This document shows, piece after piece, positions 62,837 through 64,000 of a DNA stretch of 64,000 nt. Position numbers and translations under genes: made by a program. Source of the stretch: Luscinia megarhynchos. Taxonomy: Eukaryota > Chordata > Aves > Passeriformes > Turdidae. Each line of letters begins with the position of its first letter. Position 1 is the first letter of the stretch. The notes under the pieces were generated by a model, which saw only the letters and a program-made list of their open reading frames with translations, did no database searches and was not told where the DNA came from. The stretch covers positions 11,634,906-11,698,905 of the forward strand of contig JAPFBE010000002.1 in the NCBI GenBank assembly GCA_034336665.1, read 5' to 3'.

Positions 62837-64000
62837 AAACATGCTTGTATAGTTTAATGCTTTCCCTGAAAAAGAAAAAAAAAAACAGACTAAATTCAGC
62901 ATGGCCATTTTGGAGGGTGGCATCTCTCATTAAACAGAATAACTGCATTTTTTTTTAAATTGCAACTCATTTAGGTCATAAATTTGTAATCAGAGTACTT
63001 GCAGGGATGAAGAAGTTCTATGCTCCACAGGCTGCTTCAGTTTCATGTGAAAAATCATTGATGGTTAACCTCTCTACCTACTTGTCAAGGCACTTTTGCT
63101 ATCTTCTTTTTTTGCCACAGGATAGGAGAGTATCTTCTTTCCAGAGCAGTTGGTAGCTTTAAAATGCTCTTGGGAGAGGTGCAGCTGTGAACTCCTTTAG
63201 GCTGAGGACTACAGTGAAAGTGACTCTTCTGCATTTTTGAAAGGTGATTTATTTATGTAAAAGGGTGAGGCCGTGTCCTACAGTGGCTGAGGTCTCCAAG
63301 GGAGGAATAAAGGAAAGGTGTTAATTTTTTTTTCTGGGAAGACTTTGGAGAGAGCAAGGTGTCTTCAGTTTGCACTGCATGGGTCAGGGGGCAAAGCCCA
63401 GTGTTTGACACCTGTGGTCCTGCTGCACTGGGATGCCAGGGGGAGATCCCCAAGTACCTGTCACAGCAGCACAATTTCTGTTCAAGAACTTCCACCCCTC
63501 AGTGCTCATCATTGCAGACTAAGGCCAGTTTTGGAGCTGGGCTTTTATTTAATCAAAACCTGTGCATACAAGGTCTATACCTCAGGTCAGGACCAGCAAA
63601 TACTGGTTAGAATTTTTATGCTTCTGGATAAGAAAAATGAAGACATATCCCTGCATTAGAAGGACATCCAGAGGAAAGATATGTAAAGATGACATCTTTC
63701 TTGCCAAAATATCCAAACTTTTATTGGCAGAAATAGTACTGACTGAAAGTGGCATATCATGAGTGAAGTTCATGTTCTACGTATTTTTCCAGGTCATTAA
63801 CATAAGTTATTTCTGATTTTATTATTGTTTGTTGTTATCAGTAGCACCTATGATGTCTTCCAGAAAAAAGATTAAAGAAAATATATATTTTTATTCTTTT
63901 TAATTTAATAGTTGTCTCTTGGCAGTGCTTTGTGCATGGTCAGATTTATTTTTCACTGTAAAGTCAGTTTCTTGATCTATCCATTTATGTACTGGTCTTT

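Larger units (their letters stand above)
57322..64000. other. Non-coding stretch, no gene seen
   Basis: No supportable gene. A CAA-rich A-tract lies at 57971-58067, a hairpin with flanking direct repeats at 62304-62340, and T- and A-runs at 62817-62885. The block at 59540-59720 (GATCATGTTTAATGAG, CTTAATTATCAGC, one CpG cluster) is a candidate conserved element. Confidence 0.7.

Noticed and set aside
1..64000. CRISPR arrays, operons, tRNA, rRNA and known microRNA sequences
   Set aside because: None seen. The sequence is vertebrate nuclear DNA, and the only regularly spaced repeats are micro- and minisatellites without spacers.

Overview
This window looks like avian nuclear DNA, most likely from a songbird (Passeriformes), and consists of intergenic or intronic sequence. 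The organism call rests on three things. A CR1-type LINE remnant lies at about 32755-33165. Two solo LTRs (about 22020-22752 and 24940-26594) have a layout and terminal sequences that I recognise from songbird endogenous retroviruses. The rest is AT-rich, CpG-poor unique sequence with scattered short microsatellites, which is normal for a compact avian genome. The family assignments come from memory of repeat sequences, not from a database search.

I found no protein-coding gene, tRNA, rRNA or recognisable structural RNA. The open reading frames are short, lack recognisable domains, and mostly overlap other frames of the same DNA. The longest ones (25150-26164, both strands) are artefacts of a 40-bp tandem repeat with no stop codons in several frames. 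Bacterial-style features (operons, CRISPR, ribosome binding sites) do not apply.

Layout. 1-22019: unique AT-rich sequence with small T/TG, GAAA and GATGACA repeats, two poly-T tracts near 15.75 kb, and a small CpG-dense patch at 20.3 kb. 22020-22752: solo LTR 1, with a 66-bp internal duplication. 22753-24700: unique. 24700-26830: a composite locus in which a (GATA)n microsatellite is split by solo LTR 2 (about 1.65 kb), and the LTR itself carries a 16-copy minisatellite. 26831-32754: unique, with modest GC-rich patches. 32755-33165: ancient CR1 3' fragment. 33166-64000: unique, with a (TA)24 microsatellite at 40.27 kb, T- and A-rich tracts, several perfect hairpins and a 21-bp triplicate repeat at 57.26 kb.

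Nothing here is a convincing new gene system. The most notable structure is the nested locus at 24.8-26.7 kb (microsatellite / LTR / minisatellite), which is probably highly length-variable between individuals. Several AT-rich blocks with palindromic homeodomain-like cores (for example 12.29-12.45 kb and 43.99-44.23 kb) read like conserved non-coding elements, but that can only be settled by cross-species alignment.
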